Positions 45,700 to 55,438 of a stretch of 64,000 nucleotides of DNA are shown here, piece by piece (position 1 is the first letter of the stretch; each line of letters starts with the position of its first letter). The stretch is from assembly GCA_039683095.1 (NCBI GenBank), contig JBDKSB010000011.1, forward strand, positions 177,342-241,341, in the 5' to 3' direction. The notes beneath the pieces were generated by a model, which had not been told where the DNA came from, did no database searches, and saw nothing but the letters and a program-made list of their open reading frames with translations. This DNA comes from Acidobacteriota bacterium (GTDB lineage Bacteria > Acidobacteriota > Aminicenantia > Aminicenantales > Saccharicenantaceae). A program made the position numbers and the translations under genes.

Positions 45700-46044
45700 A
45701 TGAGAGAGCTGGTCATCGCCTTCGCCGTCTTCGGGCTCATGTCGGTCTTCATGGTCTTGGTCAACAGGATCCTGGGGCCCCGCAAGCCCGATCCGGCCCG
45801 GGAGAGGCCGTTCGAGTGCGGCAGTCCTCCGCTCCAGGCCGGCATCGGGCCGGTCAACATCCCGTTCTTCCTCGTCGCCCTCCTGTTCCTGGCCCTGGAC
45901 GTGGTCGTCGTCTTCCTTTTCCCGCTGGCCCTGTCCATCCGCGGCCGCGGCCCCGGAGGCTTCGCCGCGCTCGCCGCCTTCGTCCTGGTCCTGGCGGCGG
46001 GGTTCGTCTATGCCTGGAAAAAGGGGGTCTTCCGCTGGTCATGA
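45700..46044 (+). CDS. nuoA: NADH-quinone oxidoreductase subunit A
   Basis: Small membrane subunit of complex I near the quinone site. It has 114 aa and three hydrophobic helices, with the family motif [12 protein letters not shown] in the loop after helix 1 (Cys in the ECG) and [21 protein letters not shown] in helix 2 (quoted in part). ATG 45700 with GGGGA upstream is preferred over an upstream in-frame ATG at 45655 that lies in the promoter. It overlaps nuoB by 4 bp. Confidence 0.96.
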   Translation: MRELVIAFAVFGLMSVFMVLVNRILGPRKPDPARERPFECGSPPLQAGIGPVNIPFFLVALLFLALDVVVVFLFPLALSIRGRGPGGFAALAAFVLVLAAGFVYAWKKGVFRWS

Positions 46045-46517
46045 GCGGCTTCGACTTCGTGGCCACGCGCCTCGACACGGCCATCGGCTGGGGCCGCAAG
46101 TTCTCGCTCTTCCACTACCCGTTCGTCACCGCCTGCTGCGGCATGGAGTACATGTCCACGGCCTGCGCCCACTTCGACATCGACCGCTTCGGCGCCGGGC
46201 TGACCCGCTTCTCGCCGCGCCAGGCCGACCTGCTCCTGGTCGTCGGCACGATCACCCACAAGCTCGCCCCGGTGCTCCGGACCGTTTACGACCAGATGCT
46301 CGAGCCCAAGTGGGTCATCGCCTTCGGGGCCTGCACCGTGAGCGGCGGCATCTACAGGAACTACGCGGTCGTCCAGGGCATCGACAAGATCATCCCCGTG
46401 GACGTCTACATCCCGGGCTGCCCGCCGCGGCCGGAGACGGTCCTCGACGGGCTCCTCAAGCTCCAGGACAGGATCCAACGGCAGAAACAGGATTGGCGAT
46501 GGGCCCGGAAACCCTGA
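46041..46517 (+). CDS. nuoB: NADH-quinone oxidoreductase subunit B
   Basis: Carries cluster N2, the last Fe-S centre before quinone. It has 158 aa. Cluster ligands C32 and C33 (ACCGMEY), C98 (GACTVSGG) and C127 (GCPPRPE) are all present; the tandem CC is diagnostic. It overlaps nuoA by 4 bp and nuoC by 19 bp. Confidence 0.97.
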   Translation: MSGFDFVATRLDTAIGWGRKFSLFHYPFVTACCGMEYMSTACAHFDIDRFGAGLTRFSPRQADLLLVVGTITHKLAPVLRTVYDQMLEPKWVIAFGACTVSGGIYRNYAVVQGIDKIIPVDVYIPGCPPRPETVLDGLLKLQDRIQRQKQDWRWARKP

Positions 46518-46984
46518 TCGGGGAGATCCGGGCCAGGCTCGGCCCGGCCGTCGAGGGCGTCGCCGATTCCTTCGGGGACCCGGTCCTCGTCCTCCGCGCC
46601 GCGGACGTCCGCCCGGCCCTGGCCGCCCTGCGCGAGCCTCCGTTCGACTACGCGGTCCTCCTCGACCTGACCTGCGTCGATTACGCGGCGGGGGAGGGCC
46701 GGTTCGAGCTCGTCTACCACCTCTATTCGCTCTCCCGCAACGTCCGCCTGCGGCTCAAGGCCTCGGTCCCGGCCGCCGACCCGGCCGTCGGGAGCCTGGT
46801 CGGCCTGTGGAAGAACGCCGAATGGCTCGAGCGCGAGGTCTTCGACATGTTCGGAGTCCGGTTCGAGGGCCACCCCTATCTCCGGCGGCTCCTGACCTAC
46901 GAGGGCTTCGAGGGGCACCCGCTGAGGAAGTCCTATCCCTGGCGGCTGGAGCAGCCCCGCATCCCGATGAAGGGCGAGGGCTGA
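46499..46984 (+). CDS. nuoC: NADH-quinone oxidoreductase subunit C
   Basis: Peripheral-arm subunit of 161 aa with the 30-kDa subunit signature: [17 protein letters not shown], then [18 protein letters not shown] and the C-terminal [19 protein letters not shown]. It is separate from NuoD, unlike the fused NuoCD of E. coli. ATG 46499 lies within nuoB. Confidence 0.96.
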   Translation: MGPETLIGEIRARLGPAVEGVADSFGDPVLVLRAADVRPALAALREPPFDYAVLLDLTCVDYAAGEGRFELVYHLYSLSRNVRLRLKASVPAADPAVGSLVGLWKNAEWLEREVFDMFGVRFEGHPYLRRLLTYEGFEGHPLRKSYPWRLEQPRIPMKGEG

Positions 46985-46985
46985 C

Positions 46986-48317
46986 GTGGATCCCCGGACA
47001 CGGCTCGAGCGGCAGGCCCGGCCCGAGAGCATGCTGGTCAACATGGGCCCGTCCCACCCGGCCATGCACGGCACCATGAGGATCATGCTCGAGCTCGACG
47101 CCGAGAGGATCGTCAACGCCGAGTGCGAGATCGGCTATCTCCACCGCGGCTTCGAAAAGACCTGCGAGAACAGGACCTGGTTCAACCTGCTCATCTACAC
47201 CGACCGGCTGAACTACGTCTCGCCGCTCATCAACAACCTCGGCTATGCCATGACCATGGAGAAGATGCTCGGCCTGGCGGTCCCCGAGCGGGCCCAGCTC
47301 ATCCGGGTCCTCATGAGCGAGCTCTCGCGCGTCTCCGACCACCTGACCTCGCTCGCGGCCATGGCCATGGAGAACGGCGCCTTCACCGTCTTCCTCTATA
47401 TGATGAAGGCCCGCGAGTTCCTCTGGGACGTTATCGAGCAGACGGCCGGGGCGCGGATGACGACCTCCTACATCCGCATCGGCGGCGTCCGGGCCGACCT
47501 CCGCCCCGGCTGGCGGACCTCGCTGGCGACGGCCGTCGGCGAAACCCGCCGGGTCCTCAAGGACGTCGCCGGCCTGCTCGACAAGAACAGCATCTTCATC
47601 GGCCGGACCCGCGGCGTCGGGGCCATCTCGAAGGATGACGCCCTGTCCTACGGCTGGACAGGCCCCTGCCTGAGATCGACGGGCATCGCCTACGACGTCC
47701 GCAAGGCCCATCCCTATCTCGTCTACGACCGCCTCGACTTCGAGGTGCCGGTCGGCGAATGCGGCGACAGCTACGACCGCTACAGCGTGCGCATGCGCGA
47801 GATGGAGCAGAGCCTGAGGATCCTCGAGCAGGTCGCCGCCCTCATCCCCGATGCGGCGCCCCTGCCGGCCGGGCCGGCGATCGAGCCCGGGGAGGCCATC
47901 CGGAGGTCCCGGCGGGCGCGCGCGGCCGGGCCCATCCGCCTGTCCCCGAACCTGGAGGGCTCCGAGAAGGAGCGCCTGGCCGGCCTGACCGCCGGGGACG
48001 GCCGCGCGGGCGTCCCCCCGAAAGAGGACGCCTACACGACCATGGAAGGGCTCATCGCCCATTTCCTCTTTTTCATGAACGGCAAGGGCATACGGCCGCC
48101 CAAGGGCGACGTCTATTTCTCCGTCGAGGGCGGCAACGGCGAGGTCGGCTTCTACATCGTCTCGGACGGCACCGACCGTCCCTACCGGCTCCATCTCCGG
48201 GCGCCTTGCTTCCATATCGTCTCGGCGCTCGACGAGCTCATCAAGGGGCGGCTCGTCGCCGACGTCGTCCCGACCTTCGGCTCGCTGAACATGATCGGCG
48301 GGGAGCTCGACCGATGA
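46986..48317 (+). CDS. nuoD: NADH-quinone oxidoreductase subunit D
   Basis: 49-kDa subunit that forms the quinone-binding site with NuoB. It has 443 aa, GTG start. The quinone-site motif GPSHPAMHGT with H24 and H28 is intact, as are YLHRGFEK and the C-terminal LRAPCFHIVSALDEL. Between the long helix ending near residue 288 and TTMEGLI (351) it has an Arg/Ala/Pro-rich stretch about 35 residues longer than in typical NuoD. It is separated from nuoC by 1 bp and overlaps nuoE by 4 bp. Confidence 0.96.
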   Translation: MDPRTRLERQARPESMLVNMGPSHPAMHGTMRIMLELDAERIVNAECEIGYLHRGFEKTCENRTWFNLLIYTDRLNYVSPLINNLGYAMTMEKMLGLAVPERAQLIRVLMSELSRVSDHLTSLAAMAMENGAFTVFLYMMKAREFLWDVIEQTAGARMTTSYIRIGGVRADLRPGWRTSLATAVGETRRVLKDVAGLLDKNSIFIGRTRGVGAISKDDALSYGWTGPCLRSTGIAYDVRKAHPYLVYDRLDFEVPVGECGDSYDRYSVRMREMEQSLRILEQVAALIPDAAPLPAGPAIEPGEAIRRSRRARAAGPIRLSPNLEGSEKERLAGLTAGDGRAGVPPKEDAYTTMEGLIAHFLFFMNGKGIRPPKGDVYFSVEGGNGEVGFYIVSDGTDRPYRLHLRAPCFHIVSALDELIKGRLVADVVPTFGSLNMIGGELDR

Positions 48318-48796
48318 CCTACTCCCCCTCGCCGGACGCCCTCCGCAGGATCGAGGAGGCCATCGCCCTCTACCCGGAGAGGACCGCCGCCCTGCTCCCG
48401 GTCCTCCGGATCATCCAGGAGGAGGCCGGCTTCATCCCGCCGGCCGCGGAGATCTGGGCGGCCGCCAAGCTCGGGGTCAGGCCGGCCAGGGTCCGCGAGG
48501 TCCTTTCGTTCTACAGCATGCTCCGGCGGGCGCCCGGCGGACGCCACACCCTGGAGATCTGCCGGAACATCAGCTGCTACCTGGCCGGCGCCGAGGATCT
48601 GCTGGGCTTCATCTCCGGCATCCTGGGGATCAAGCCGGGCGAGACGACGCCCGATGGGGCCATCAGCCTGGCCGCGGTCGAGTGCCTCGGGAACTGCGAC
48701 CACGCGCCCTGCCTCCAGGTCGACGGCGTCGATCGCGGGCCGATGACCCGCGAGGCGGCCGCGGCCCTGATCAAGGAGCTCAAAGGGAATGGCTGA
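48314..48796 (+). CDS. nuoE: NADH-quinone oxidoreductase subunit E
   Basis: 24-kDa subunit with a thioredoxin-fold [2Fe-2S] cluster N1a. It has 160 aa with ligands C83, C88 (CRNISC), C124 and C128 (CLGNC). The N-terminal helical bundle contains ALLPVLRIIQEEAGFIP. It overlaps nuoD by 4 bp and nuoF by 8 bp. Confidence 0.97.
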   Translation: MTYSPSPDALRRIEEAIALYPERTAALLPVLRIIQEEAGFIPPAAEIWAAAKLGVRPARVREVLSFYSMLRRAPGGRHTLEICRNISCYLAGAEDLLGFISGILGIKPGETTPDGAISLAAVECLGNCDHAPCLQVDGVDRGPMTREAAAALIKELKGNG

Positions 48797-50039
48797 GACG
48801 ACGAGCGTTCCGCTCCTGCCCGCCGACGAGGGCGCCTGGCGGCTCGAGTCCTACCTCCGCGGCGGCGGGTACGCGACGGCCCGGCGGGTCATCACCTCGA
48901 TGGCTCCGGCCGACGTCGTCGCCGAGGTCCGCAAGGCCTCGCTGCGCGGCCGGGGAGGGGCGGGCTTCCCGGCCGGGACGAAATGGGGCTTCGTGCCGCA
49001 GGGCGGGAGCGGTCCGAGATACCTCTGCGTCAACGCCGACGAGGCCGAGCCGGGGACCTTCAAGGACCGGCTCGTCCTTCTCCGCGCCCCGCACCGGCTG
49101 CTCGAGGGCATGCTCATCACGGCCTTCGCCGTCGGCATCCGGAGCGCCTTCATCTATGTCCGCGGCGAATACGGTCCGATGGCCCGGCGCCTGGAGGAGG
49201 CGATCGTCGAGGCCCGGGCGGCGGGCCTGGCCGGGCCGGGACTCTTCGGCACGGGATTCGGGCTGGAGATCGTGGTCCACCGCGGCGCCGGGGCCTACAT
49301 CTGCGGCGAGGAGACGGCGCTCCTCGAATCGCTCGAGGGCCGCCGCAGCCAGCCCCGGGTCAAGCCGCCGTTCCCGGCGGCCGTCGGCCTGTTCCGCTCG
49401 CCCACGGTCATCAACAACGTCGAGACCATCGCCTCCGTGCCCGGGATCATGGCCCGGGGCGCGGACTGGTTCCTCGGCCGGGGGCGGCCCAACGACGGCG
49501 GGACCCGGCTCTATTGCGTCAGCGGCGCCGTCCGGAAGCCCGGCGTTTACGAACTCCCGGTGGGCACGCCTCTCCGGGAGATCATCGAGCTCCACGCCGG
49601 GGGGCCGCCCGAGGGAACGGCGATCAAGGCCGTCATCCCGGGCGGGCTCTCGGCGCCGCTGCTCGCCGCCGGGGAGATCGACGTGGCCATGGACGTCGGA
49701 TCCCTGGCCGGGGCCGGCTCAATGCTCGGCTCGGCCGGCATCATCGTCGTCCCTCGGGGCGCGCCCATGCTCGACGTCCTTCTGACGACGGCCCGCTTCT
49801 ACGCCCACGAATCCTGCGGCAAGTGCGCGCCCTGCCGCCTCGGGACGTCCTGGATCCTCAAGATCGTCGAGCGGCTCCGGCGCGACGGAGGGAGCCCGGC
49901 CGATCTCGATCTTGTCCTCGATCTGGCCGACGGGATCAGGGGCCGGACGCTCTGCCCGCTCGGCGACGCGGCGGCCCTGCCCATCCGCGCCCTGGTGACG
50001 AAGTTCCGCGGCGAGCTCGATCAGGCGGTGTCCCGGTGA
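48789..50039 (+). CDS. nuoF: NADH-quinone oxidoreductase subunit F
   Basis: NADH-binding, FMN-containing subunit with cluster N3. It has 416 aa. The nucleotide-binding motif LRGRGGAGFPAGTKW, the FMN region VNADEAEPGTFKDR and GAYICGEETALLESLEG, and the cluster motif ESCGKCAPCRLGT with a later Cys (GRTLCPLGD) are present. It is coupled to nuoG by a GTGA overlap. Confidence 0.97.
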   Translation: MAETTSVPLLPADEGAWRLESYLRGGGYATARRVITSMAPADVVAEVRKASLRGRGGAGFPAGTKWGFVPQGGSGPRYLCVNADEAEPGTFKDRLVLLRAPHRLLEGMLITAFAVGIRSAFIYVRGEYGPMARRLEEAIVEARAAGLAGPGLFGTGFGLEIVVHRGAGAYICGEETALLESLEGRRSQPRVKPPFPAAVGLFRSPTVINNVETIASVPGIMARGADWFLGRGRPNDGGTRLYCVSGAVRKPGVYELPVGTPLREIIELHAGGPPEGTAIKAVIPGGLSAPLLAAGEIDVAMDVGSLAGAGSMLGSAGIIVVPRGAPMLDVLLTTARFYAHESCGKCAPCRLGTSWILKIVERLRRDGGSPADLDLVLDLADGIRGRTLCPLGDAAALPIRALVTKFRGELDQAVSR

Positions 50040-51538
50040 GCGGAGCCGGCCGCGTCGGCCTGACCATCGACGGCCTCAAGATCGAAGCGGCCGAGGGGAC
50101 CAACGTCCTCCGGGCCGCCGAGCAGGCGGGGATCGCCATTCCGCACTTCTGCTATCACCCCGGCCTTGACGTCGAAGGCAGCTGCCGGATGTGCCTGGTC
50201 GAGATCGAAGGCCTGCCGAAGCTCGAGCTGGCCTGCTCCACGGTCGTCCGCGAAGGGATGGCCGTCCGGACCTCGACGGAGCGCGTCCGCGAGGCGCGCC
50301 GGGACGTCCTCGAGTTCCTGCTGGCCGAGCATCCGCTCGACTGTCCCATCTGCGACAAGGCGGGCGAGTGCCGCCTTCAGGATTATTACGATCTCCACGG
50401 ACGGCGCGCCGGCCGGATGTCCGAGCCGCGCGAGCGCCGGGACAAGAAGGCGCGGATCGGCCGCGGCCTCATCCTCGACCGGGAGCGCTGCGTCCTCTGC
50501 ACTCGCTGCGTCCGCTTCCTGCGGAATGTGACCGGAACGGGAGAGCTGGGCGTGTTCGAGCGGGCGGTCCGGTCGGAGATCGGCGTCTTCGAAGGCTTCC
50601 CGGTCGACAACGACTATTCGGGCAATCTCGTCGATATCTGTCCCGTCGGGGCAATCACCGCCGAGGACTTCAGGTTCCGGACCCGGGCCTGGTTCCTGTC
50701 CCGCAAGCCCTCGGTCTGCCCCCATTGCGGCCGCGGCTGCGCCGTCAGCGTCGAGTCCGTCGCCGGCTACCCCCTGGATAACGGGGAGAGGCGGGTCTAT
50801 CGCGTCGCCTCCCGCGAGAACCAGGCGGTCAACGGCTTTTGGATCTGCGATCTCGGCCGCGAGGGGCGGCGCGACATCGACGAGGCGCGCCGCGCCGTCC
50901 CGCTGAAAAAGGGCGCCCCGGCTCCCGGCCTGTCCCTGCCGACGGCCCTGGCCGACGTCGCCGCGGCCGTCCGCGGCCTCCCGGCCGGGGAGCGGGCGGG
51001 CGGGATCGCCGTGGTCCTGAACGGCCGCATGACCTGCGAGGAGCTGGCCCTGGCCCGGGCGCTCTTCGCCGGCGCCATGGGTCTCCGGAACGTCTTTTTC
51101 GCCGACCGGAAGCCGGGCCAGGCCGACGATCTGCTGCTGACGGCCGAGCGGACGCCCAACCTCCGCGGCGCCGTCGAGGCCGGCTTCGCGCCCCGGCTGC
51201 CGGCCCTCGACGATGTGGCCTCGGCGAAGGTGCTGATCGTCTTCGGCTCCCGCCTGGCCGAGCACTATGCCGGGCCCGATCTCGTCCGGGCCCTGGCTTC
51301 CGTTCCGGCGAAATTCCTTTTCTCGGCCCACGCCGGGCCGCTCGACGGTCTCGTGGACATCGCCTTTCCGGCGACCGTTCCGGCCGAAAAATCAGGGACT
51401 TACATCAACATCGAGGGCCTGCGCCAGGTTTTCGCCCAAGCCCTGGAGCCGGCTCCCGGCGTGGCTTCTGACGGCGACATCCTGACCCAGCTAGCCGGCC
51501 TGCTGGGCTCCGGCCGCGGAGACGCCGATGGCCGCTGA
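50036..51538 (+). CDS. nuoG: NADH-quinone oxidoreductase subunit G (short form)
   Basis: Electron-wire subunit of 500 aa, GTG start at 50036 inside the nuoF stop (GTGA). It has cluster N1b (C39, C50, C53, C67), the His-coordinated N5 motif EHPLDCPICDKAGEC, N4 (CVLCTRCVRF with DICPVGAI), and a further CPHCGRGC motif with a distant Cys (FWICDLGR) that matches the additional N7-type site. The C-terminal molybdopterin-oxidoreductase-like part is much shorter than in E. coli NuoG (about 900 aa) but ends with the usual SGTYINIEGLRQ segment. Confidence 0.93.
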   Translation: MSGAGRVGLTIDGLKIEAAEGTNVLRAAEQAGIAIPHFCYHPGLDVEGSCRMCLVEIEGLPKLELACSTVVREGMAVRTSTERVREARRDVLEFLLAEHPLDCPICDKAGECRLQDYYDLHGRRAGRMSEPRERRDKKARIGRGLILDRERCVLCTRCVRFLRNVTGTGELGVFERAVRSEIGVFEGFPVDNDYSGNLVDICPVGAITAEDFRFRTRAWFLSRKPSVCPHCGRGCAVSVESVAGYPLDNGERRVYRVASRENQAVNGFWICDLGREGRRDIDEARRAVPLKKGAPAPGLSLPTALADVAAAVRGLPAGERAGGIAVVLNGRMTCEELALARALFAGAMGLRNVFFADRKPGQADDLLLTAERTPNLRGAVEAGFAPRLPALDDVASAKVLIVFGSRLAEHYAGPDLVRALASVPAKFLFSAHAGPLDGLVDIAFPATVPAEKSGTYINIEGLRQVFAQALEPAPGVASDGDILTQLAGLLGSGRGDADGR

Positions 51539-52607
51539 CGTCCTCATCATCCTGGCCAAGGTCGTCCTGACCCTGGCCTGGACGCTCCTGCTGGCCCTGT
51601 TCCTGACCTGGGTCGAGCGGAAGCAGAGCGCGGTGATGCAGGACCGGATCGGGGCCAATCGCGCCTCCGTCCTCGGGCTGCGGCTCTTCGGCCTTTTTCA
51701 GCCGTTCGCCGACGCCATCAAGATGTTTTTCAAGGAAGACTTCGTCCCGTCCTTCGCCCAGAAGCCCCTGCATTGGCTGGCGCCCGTGGTCTCGTTCTTC
51801 TGCGTCTCCGTGACCATGATCGCCGTGCCCTTCGGCGACACGGTCCGGCTGTTCGGCCGGCGGATCCCCCTGCAGGTGGTCGATCTCAACGCCGCCGTCG
51901 TCTTCGTCCTGGCCATGCTCGGCCTGGCCGTCTACGGCATCCTGACCGGCGGCTGGGCCTCGTCGAGCCGGTTCGCCCTGATCGGCAGCCTCCGCGGCGC
52001 CGCCCAGCTCGTCTCGTACGAGGTCGCCCTCGGCCTGTCGCTCGTCGGCCTGATCATGGTCTTCCCGTCCCTCAGCCTGGCGAAGATCGTCGAGTGCCAG
52101 GGCGGGCTGCTGTTCGGGTTCCTGCCCAAGTGGGGGATATTCCTCCAGCCCCTGGGCTTCGCCGTCTTCTTCCTGGCGGGGCTGGCCGAGACCAAGCGGG
52201 TGCCCTTCGATCTGCCGGAGGGCGAGTCCGAGATCATCGGCTTCTACACGGAATATTCCGGGCTCAAGTTCGGGCTGTTCATGTTCACCGATTTCCTCGA
52301 GGTCATCGTCTTCGCCGCCATGGCCGCGACCCTCTTTTTCGGCGGCTGGCAGGTGCCCTGGCTCGGCGATGGAGGCTTCGTCTTTCCCTGGGGCGGCCGG
52401 ATCGCCGCGGCGCCGTGGGCCGTGACGGTCCTGCGCGTCCTATCCTTCAATCTCAAGGTCCTGTTCTTCTGCTGGCTCCAGATCCTGACCCGGTGGACCT
52501 ACCCGCGCTTCCGCTACGACCAGGTCATGGACCTCGGCTGGAAGGTCCTCGTGCCGGCCGGGGCCGTCAACATCCTCGCGACCGGGCTCTTCCTGGCGGG
52601 GCGATAG
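51528..52607 (+). CDS. nuoH: NADH-quinone oxidoreductase subunit H
   Basis: Membrane subunit that joins the quinone chamber to the proton-pumping arm. It has 359 aa and about eight helices, with the family signatures VERKQSAVMQDRIGAN, LFQPFADAIKMFFKE, QLVSYEVALGLSLV and ETKRVPFDLPEGESE (quinone-tunnel acidic residues). It overlaps nuoG by 11 bp. Confidence 0.97.
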   Translation: MAADVLIILAKVVLTLAWTLLLALFLTWVERKQSAVMQDRIGANRASVLGLRLFGLFQPFADAIKMFFKEDFVPSFAQKPLHWLAPVVSFFCVSVTMIAVPFGDTVRLFGRRIPLQVVDLNAAVVFVLAMLGLAVYGILTGGWASSSRFALIGSLRGAAQLVSYEVALGLSLVGLIMVFPSLSLAKIVECQGGLLFGFLPKWGIFLQPLGFAVFFLAGLAETKRVPFDLPEGESEIIGFYTEYSGLKFGLFMFTDFLEVIVFAAMAATLFFGGWQVPWLGDGGFVFPWGGRIAAAPWAVTVLRVLSFNLKVLFFCWLQILTRWTYPRFRYDQVMDLGWKVLVPAGAVNILATGLFLAGR

Positions 52608-52614
52608 GAGGACC

Positions 52615-53082
52615 ATGAGCAGCGCCTGGACCGTCGCCAAGGAGATCGTCAGGGGGTCGGCCATCACGGCCCGCCACTTCTTCGTCAACATGACCTTCCA
52701 CACCCTGCGGCTGCTCGGCATCCGGAACCGCAGAAGGGGAGCGGTGACTTTCCAGTACCCCGAGGAGGTCAAGCCCCTGGCCGCGCGGCACCGCAGCCTG
52801 CACCGCCTCCGGCCGCGGCCGGACGGCCGGCCGAGCTGCGTCGCCTGCATGCTCTGCGTCACGGTCTGCCCTTCGGAATGCCTGTCCGTCGAGGCGGCCG
52901 AGGACCCGGACCCCGAGATCCAGAAGCTCCCGGCCAGGTTCGTCGTCGACCTCGACCGCTGCTGCTTCTGCGGCTTTTGCGTCGAAGCCTGTCCGGTCGA
53001 CGCCATCCGCATGGACACCGGCGAGATCCGGCTGGCGGCCACGGACCGCGCCGGCCTGAGAGTCCGGTTGGACAAGCCATGA
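52615..53082 (+). CDS. nuoI: NADH-quinone oxidoreductase subunit I
   Basis: Ferredoxin-like subunit with clusters N6a and N6b. It has 155 aa with two motifs, CVACMLCVTVCP and CCFCGFCVEACP, and the N-terminal FQYPEE region. It is the last complex I gene in this operon; nuoJ-N do not follow. Its stop overlaps the next gene by 4 bp (ATGA). Confidence 0.97.
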   Translation: MSSAWTVAKEIVRGSAITARHFFVNMTFHTLRLLGIRNRRRGAVTFQYPEEVKPLAARHRSLHRLRPRPDGRPSCVACMLCVTVCPSECLSVEAAEDPDPEIQKLPARFVVDLDRCCFCGFCVEACPVDAIRMDTGEIRLAATDRAGLRVRLDKP

Positions 53083-53960
53083 ACGCCGCCGACAGGATAG
53101 CGGTCGGGGAGATCGAGGTCGTCCGCCTGCTTGACGGCACCTTCCGGGTGGACGGCGGGGCCATGTTCGGGGTCGTGCCCCGGACCCTCTGGGCCGCCCT
53201 GGCGCCGCCCGACCGCGAGAACCGGATCACGCTGGCCCTGAACTGCTATCTCGTCCGCGCCCCGGGCGCGACGATCCTGCTCGACACCGGCGTCGGGCCC
53301 GACCTCGGCCGTCGGTATGCGGACTTCTACGGCGTCGATCGCCGCCCCGGCCTCCTGGCGGGGCTGGCCGGCCTGGGCCTCGGGCCGGAGGACATCGACC
53401 TGGTCGTCAACAGCCACCTCCACTTCGATCACTGCGGCGGGAACACGATGAAGACGGCCGGCGGGACTTGGGCGCCCGCGTTTCCCGGGGCGCGCTACGC
53501 CGTCCAGCGCGGCGAATGGGAGCAGGCCCTGCATCCCGTCGGGCGGGACAAGCCGAGCTACATGCCGGCCCGGCTCAAGTCCCTGGCCGACTCGGGCCGC
53601 CTGACGCTCCTCGACGGCGACGGGCCCGTGGCGTCAGGCATCGAGGCCGTCATCGTCGCCGGCCACACGGCCTTCCACCAGGGGATCAAGGTCTCGTCGG
53701 CCGGCCGGACCTTTTTCTTCGCCGCCGACGCCGTGCCCACGGCGGCCCACGTCGGGCTCGACTGCATCATGAGCTACGACCTCTACCCGGTCGACACGTA
53801 CGAGACGAAGAAGGCGCTCCTGGAGCGGGCCGAGGCCGGCGGCTGGGCCCTGGGCTTCAGCCACGACCTGGCGATGCCGTTCGGCCGCCTGCGCCGCGCC
53901 GGCCGCCGGCTCGAGGCCGCGCCCGCGGAGGGCGACGCGGCCGGGCCCGAAAGAGATTGA
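53079..53960 (+). CDS. MBL-fold metallo-hydrolase coupled to nuoI
   Basis: 293-aa metallo-beta-lactamase-fold protein with the metal motif HLHFDH (H113, H115, D117, H118), a later His in GHTAFHQG, and FFAADAVPTAAH. The start overlaps the nuoI stop (ATGA), so it is translated with complex I. AHL-lactonase-like and glyoxalase II-like hydrolases share this layout; no signal peptide is present, so it is cytoplasmic. The substrate is unknown. Location in place of nuoJ is unusual. Confidence 0.85.
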   Translation: MNAADRIAVGEIEVVRLLDGTFRVDGGAMFGVVPRTLWAALAPPDRENRITLALNCYLVRAPGATILLDTGVGPDLGRRYADFYGVDRRPGLLAGLAGLGLGPEDIDLVVNSHLHFDHCGGNTMKTAGGTWAPAFPGARYAVQRGEWEQALHPVGRDKPSYMPARLKSLADSGRLTLLDGDGPVASGIEAVIVAGHTAFHQGIKVSSAGRTFFFAADAVPTAAHVGLDCIMSYDLYPVDTYETKKALLERAEAGGWALGFSHDLAMPFGRLRRAGRRLEAAPAEGDAAGPERD

Positions 53961-53985
53961 CTTTTCGGAAGCCCGTCTTTAAGAT
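53957..53985 (+). promoter_or_regulatory. Promoter of malic enzyme gene
   Basis: -35 TTGACT (53957-53962), 17-bp spacer, -10 TAAGAT (53980-53985). It starts at the stop codon of the preceding gene. Confidence 0.65.
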
Positions 53986-54016
53986 GAGCCTTCTGCAAAT
54001 TCCGAGGAGGTTGTCA

Positions 54017-55366
54017 ATGAAGAAAGTGACCGTCGAAGAGCTGCTCGCCAAGGCCCAGCAGCCGTCCCTGGACGCCCCGAGGCTCCACAGGTTCTACAAG
54101 GGCAAGATGGGCACCGCCGTCAAGTGCCGCGTCCGCGATTTCAACGACTTCGCGATCTGGTACACGCCCGGCGTCGCGGCCGTCTGCAAGGAGATCCAGG
54201 CCGACAAGCAGAAGGCCTACGAGTACACGAACAAGTGGAATTCCGTGGCCGTCATCAGCGACGGCACGCGCGTGCTCGGCCTGGGCGACATCGGTCCCGA
54301 GGCCGGCCTGCCGGTCATGGAAGGCAAGGGCATCCTCTATAAGTACCTGGGCGGCGTCGATGCCTTCCCGATCTGCCTCGACGAAAAGGACCCGGACAAG
54401 CTCATCGAGATCTGCCGGGCCCTGCAGCCGTCCTTCGGCGGCTACAACCTCGAGGACATCGCCCAGCCCAAGTGCTTCCGCATCCTCGACGAGCTGCGCG
54501 GGAAGTGCGAGATCCCGGTCTGGCACGACGACCAGCAGGGAACGGCCTGCGTCACTGTGGCCGGCCTGATCAACGCCCTCAAGATCGTCAAGAAGGACAT
54601 CGCCGAGGTCAAGTGCACGGTCATCGGCTCGGGGGCCTCCGGCATCAACATCGCCCGCCAGATCATGCTGGCCGGGTCCAACCCCGCCAACATGCTCTCG
54701 GTCGATTCCAAGGGCATCCTGTCCCGCGACCGGGCCGACAAGGACGTCCTCCAGGCGAAGTTCAAGGAGAAATGGGACCTCTGCCTGAGGACCAATCCGA
54801 AGTGCAAGCAGGGCTCCATGGCCGACGCCATCAAGGGCGCCGACGTGCTCATCTGCTGCTCGACCCCCGGCCCCGGGACGGTCAAGCCGGAGTGGATCAA
54901 GACCATGGCCAAGGACGCCATCGTCTTCGCCGAGGCCAACCCCATCCCCGAGATCTGGCCCTGGGAGGCCAAGGAGGCCGGGGCCCGCATCGTCGCGACG
55001 GGCCGGTCCGATTTCCCCAACCAGGTCAACAACTCCCTCGGCTTCCCCGGCATCTTCCGGGGCGCCCTGGACGTCCGGGCCAAGACGATCACGGACGGCA
55101 TGTGCATCGCCGCCGCCCGGGAGCTGGCCAAGGTGGCCGAGGACAAGGGCATCCACGAGGACTACATCATCCCCAACATGGACGAATGGGAGGTCTTCCC
55201 CCGCGAGGCCGTGGCCGTCGGGTCCAAGGCCATCGAGGAGGGCGTGGCCCGGTTCACTTTCCCGGCCGACGTCCGCTTCAGGATGGCCGAGGAGATCATC
55301 CGCGCCTCCAGGGAGGACGTCCAGAAGAAGATGAAGGAAGGCGTCATCATCGATCCGGACAAATGA
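54017..55366 (+). CDS. NAD(P)-dependent malic enzyme
   Basis: Oxidative decarboxylation of malate to pyruvate, linking the TCA cycle to the pyruvate pool. It is a 449-aa short-type malic enzyme without the phosphotransacetylase domain of MaeB. The signatures [34 protein letters not shown], the metal site [13 protein letters not shown] and NAD-binding [13 protein letters not shown] are intact; [10 protein letters not shown] closes the active site. ATG 54017 follows GAGGAGG; the open frame upstream lies within the preceding gene. It is monocistronic, with a terminator. Confidence 0.95.
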   Translation: MKKVTVEELLAKAQQPSLDAPRLHRFYKGKMGTAVKCRVRDFNDFAIWYTPGVAAVCKEIQADKQKAYEYTNKWNSVAVISDGTRVLGLGDIGPEAGLPVMEGKGILYKYLGGVDAFPICLDEKDPDKLIEICRALQPSFGGYNLEDIAQPKCFRILDELRGKCEIPVWHDDQQGTACVTVAGLINALKIVKKDIAEVKCTVIGSGASGINIARQIMLAGSNPANMLSVDSKGILSRDRADKDVLQAKFKEKWDLCLRTNPKCKQGSMADAIKGADVLICCSTPGPGTVKPEWIKTMAKDAIVFAEANPIPEIWPWEAKEAGARIVATGRSDFPNQVNNSLGFPGIFRGALDVRAKTITDGMCIAAARELAKVAEDKGIHEDYIIPNMDEWEVFPREAVAVGSKAIEEGVARFTFPADVRFRMAEEIIRASREDVQKKMKEGVIIDPDK

Positions 55367-55388
55367 TCCGGCGCGCCCACCAAGCCGG

Positions 55389-55427
55389 GCGGGGGGAGGG
55401 GGCATGGCGCCCCTTCCCCCGCTTTTG
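55389..55427 (+). terminator. Rho-independent terminator after malic enzyme gene
   Basis: GC-rich stem GCGGGGGGAGGGG / CCCCTTCCCCCGC (55389-55401 / 55410-55422) with one mismatch, followed by TTTTGTT. Confidence 0.7.
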
Positions 55428-55438
55428 TTCGTCCGGAT

